Positions 10,454-45,871 of a stretch of DNA of 45,871 nt are shown here, in pieces. The stretch lies in assembly GCA_009731375.1 (NCBI GenBank), contig BJOX01000023.1:32604-78474 (forward strand), read 5' to 3'. The notes below the pieces were generated by a model. That model worked only from the letters and a program-made list of their open reading frames with translations. It made no database searches and was not told the DNA's origin. Origin of the DNA: Paulinella micropora. Lineage: Eukaryota > Cercozoa > Imbricatea > Euglyphida. The position numbers and the translations under genes were made by a program. Within the stretch, counting starts at the first letter, position 1. Every line of letters starts with the position of its first letter.

Positions 10454-10760
10454 CTGCGTCCAAGCATATTGAGCACAGTGTTTCAGGCCTCAATGGGCTA
10501 GTGTCAGAGCAGCTCGCTGAACCAGCGTGTCACAGCCCAAATGCACTAGTGTCATAGCTCAATGCAATGCTGCTGCGTCAGATCTCAATTGACTACTGTG
10601 TCAAATCTCAATGGGCTAGTGTCTCCACGTCAGAGCTCAATATACTACTGTGTCAGAGCTCAATATACTACTGGGCTAGTGTCAAAGCAAAGCTCTTATA
10701 TACTACTGTGTCAAATCTCAATGGGCTAGTGTCATAAGCTCAATATACTACTGGGCTGTG
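10454..10760 (-). repeat. Degenerate repeats downstream of the last kinase-gene exon
   Basis: About ten short repeats of the type CTCAATGGGCTAGTGTC and CTCAATATACTACTG. Around 10619-10640 there is a partial copy (on the minus strand GACGTGGAGA) of the 3' edge of exon 33, so the exon-edge copying seen in the introns extends past the stop codon. The 3' UTR of the kinase gene should lie here; I see no convincing poly(A) signal. Confidence 0.5.
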
Positions 10761-44231
<33,471 letters not shown>

Positions 44232-44339
44232 CTAGGAGAGGGGACAACTATCAAAAACACACACGTATATATTATCTATACATATTATACACATAGGTAT
44301 GTCTTGCACGTGTATGCGAATTTATATATCAGTGTAGAC

Positions 44340-44403
<64 letters not shown>

Positions 44404-44414
44404 TTCTCTCTCTG

Positions 44415-44445
<31 letters not shown>

Positions 44446-44764
44446 GTGTGTGTGTGTATGTGTATGTATGTATATATCTAATGTATGTATGTATGTATGT
44501 ATGCATGTATGTATGTATGCATGTATGTATCTATGTATGTATGTATGTATGTATGTATGTATGTATGTATGTATATATGTATGTGTGTGTGTGTGTATGT
44601 GTGTGTGTGTGTGTGTGATATGAATGACGTACAGGGAAGAGGCGAGATAGGTAGATAGATATATAGATAGATAGATAATAGATAGATAGATAGATAGATA
44701 GAAAGATAGATAGATAGATAGATAGATAGGTAGGTAGGTAGGTAGGTAGGTAGATAGGTAGATA
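44232..44764 (-). repeat. CT, GT, ATGT and GATA arrays upstream of exon 1
   Basis: 44340-44410 (CT)n; 44415-44460 (GT)n; 44462-44620 (ATGT)n; 44640-44764 (GATA/GGTA)n. Near 44620-44640 the minus strand reads CGCCTCTTCCCT followed by GTACGT, a good donor without an acceptor; it may be an edge copy of a kinase-gene exon beyond the window. No gene seen. Confidence 0.75.
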
Positions 44765-45871
44765 GATGAGATGTCGCAAAGGAATGTAGTCCTTGCAAAG
44801 GAACGCAGTTTCACATCAAACAATAATTTGTGTACTGTGCATGTGTCCGGGATGGGAATCACGGGTAGACTGTGTTCTGGAAAAAGAAGAGGAGGAAGGA
44901 CGTTGAAGAAAAAGGCAATCTAGGAATGGAGAGTGGGAGGATAAGGAAGAAGAGAAAGAAAAGGAAGCCGTTAGTCCAAGTGTTTTGAGCACCGTAAGCT
45001 TGCGCAAGCTACAATGATGACATTGTATGAGGCCTAAACCCCCGCAGGGACCTAGCCCGGGCTATGCAACACTGGACGGCTATGATGGAATGCAGTCACC
45101 AATACGGACTAGAGGAAGATTAGTCCAATTTTTGACTGCACAGGAGCGATAAATCGCAAAAGAGCAACGAGCTACGCAGGAGGATAGCTTGAAGCAAAGG
45201 GATTTGGATTGGGGATGGGAAAAACCCAAGGCGCGGAAACATCGATGAACAGAGAACGATACCATGCCGCGAGCCCCGCATTCGATTGGTCGAAGGTGGC
45301 AGGTCCATCCGTTGTCCTCGATTTGAGATTTGAGCTTGTTGTATCGGTTGGTCTTGTAGGCTCGTGCGTCAAGGATGTTTTCCTCGACCGGGCACGTTAG
45401 CTCGATCAGAATACATATCTTGGTAGACAGTGACCAGACAACGATATCGGGGCGGAGGTCAGTGACACAAATGTGGACAGGAAAGGCTTGCTCAGAACCG
45501 GTGTATTGGGTTTGGAGTTGCCAATCGTTTGCAGTGTCAAGCAGGGATGGTCGATGAAATGACTGTCTCTTAGGCTTCTGCTCGCCCTCTTTCACAAACA
45601 TAGACTTTGATTCATTTTGGTCTATAGGGGAGCGTTTGTTATGGCTCTCGATGTGTTTTTGAAGGGGAGCTTCAATAGTGCAGAGCACAGTGTCGTGACG
45701 CCAGGTATAGCGGCCTTGTTTGAGGGCAACATGGCAACCGGACAGGATGTGGCATAGATGTGCTTGACCAGAACAGAGGGCACACTTGTTGTTGGGAATG
45801 ATTCCCCACAGACGTCTAAGGTCGGGGGTAATAACCGAGTTTGTGCTTGCATTGATGACCCAAGAGATTAA
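44765..45871 (-). mobile_element. R2-like non-LTR retrotransposon, 3' part, copy B
   Basis: Coding part 45080-45871, then about 315 bp of 3' UTR ending in minus-strand CGACATCTCATC and an (ATCT)n tail. It continues past the window edge. The 692 bp to 45456 are duplicated at 14471-15162. Confidence 0.88.
45080..45871 (-). CDS. C-terminal region of R2-like reverse transcriptase/endonuclease, partial
   Basis: An open frame of 263 codons plus stop reaches the window edge, so the RT core lies outside. The visible order starts with a zinc knuckle, CALCSGQAHLCHILSGC (C-x2-C with following His and Cys), at residues about 30-46 of the visible part, then GRYTWRHDTVL. The restriction-like endonuclease signature RPDIVVWS...ELTCPVEEN follows: R-P-D, fourteen residues, then E. 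A Lys-rich YKTNRYNKLKSQI stretch and a GARG motif come next. In R2-type elements this domain nicks the target for target-primed reverse transcription. No frameshift or stop is seen. It lies on the same strand as the kinase gene, upstream of or within it. A host gene derived from such an element is possible but less likely given the copy at 14471. Confidence 0.85.
   Translation of the reverse strand, partial: LISWVINASTNSVITPDLRRLWGIIPNNKCALCSGQAHLCHILSGCHVALKQGRYTWRHDTVLCTIEAPLQKHIESHNKRSPIDQNESKSMFVKEGEQKPKRQSFHRPSLLDTANDWQLQTQYTGSEQAFPVHICVTDLRPDIVVWSLSTKICILIELTCPVEENILDARAYKTNRYNKLKSQIEDNGWTCHLRPIECGARGMVSFSVHRCFRALGFSHPQSKSLCFKLSSCVARCSFAIYRSCAVKNWTNLPLVRIGDCIPS

Overview
This window is nuclear DNA of a eukaryote, extremely rich in microsatellites and carrying assembly gaps (runs of N). 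It has GT-AG introns, a Ty3/gypsy-type retrotransposon, non-LTR retrotransposon fragments and small inverted-repeat elements. The only host gene I can build encodes a PH-domain plus CaMK-type kinase with the architecture of apicomplexan/chromerid CDPK7 (oomycetes also have PH-CAMK kinases). An alveolate, perhaps a chromerid alga, is my best guess, but this is inference.

Layout. (1) 1-7425, plus strand: gag (5' end outside the window) and pol of a Ty3/gypsy element. They share one frame and are separated by a single UGA-CGG stop. Pol has protease, RT (YIDD), RNase H and integrase (D-x59-D-x35-E) and is intact. (2) 7426-10760: element downstream sequence with a G-run that may be the polypurine tract, then a hairpin repeat, a microsatellite block and a 213-bp fold-back element. 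(3) 10761-44231, minus strand: one gene of at least 33 tiny exons (22-132 nt, about 1.97 kb of coding sequence in 33.5 kb). I assembled it by eye from GT-AG borders and reading phase, and all 32 junctions keep frame. The order is Ser-rich linker, PH domain (exons 7-12), protein kinase (exons 13-25) and a Pro/Ser-rich tail ending at a stop in exon 33. All kinase hallmarks are present: Gly loop, VAIK-type Lys, alpha-C Glu, HRDLKPEN, DFG, APE and the subdomain XI Arg. (4) 44232-45871, minus strand: the 3' end of an R2-like non-LTR element with a CCHC knuckle and a PD-x14-E endonuclease. A 692-bp near-identical copy lies inside the kinase gene at 14471-15162.

The most unusual feature is the introns. 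Most are microsatellite arrays in which one edge of the neighbouring exon is repeated up to about a dozen times. Copies of an exon's 3' edge (end plus donor) lie downstream of it, and copies of its 5' edge (acceptor plus start) lie upstream. Each exon has only one version with both splice sites. This looks like repeated local tandem duplication with one breakpoint in the exon and one in the flanking microsatellite, leaving about 80 single-ended decoy splice sites in one gene.

Limits. No homology search, RNA evidence or alignment was available. Linker and tail exons rest on splice sites and phase only, and two duplications next to gaps may be assembly artefacts.
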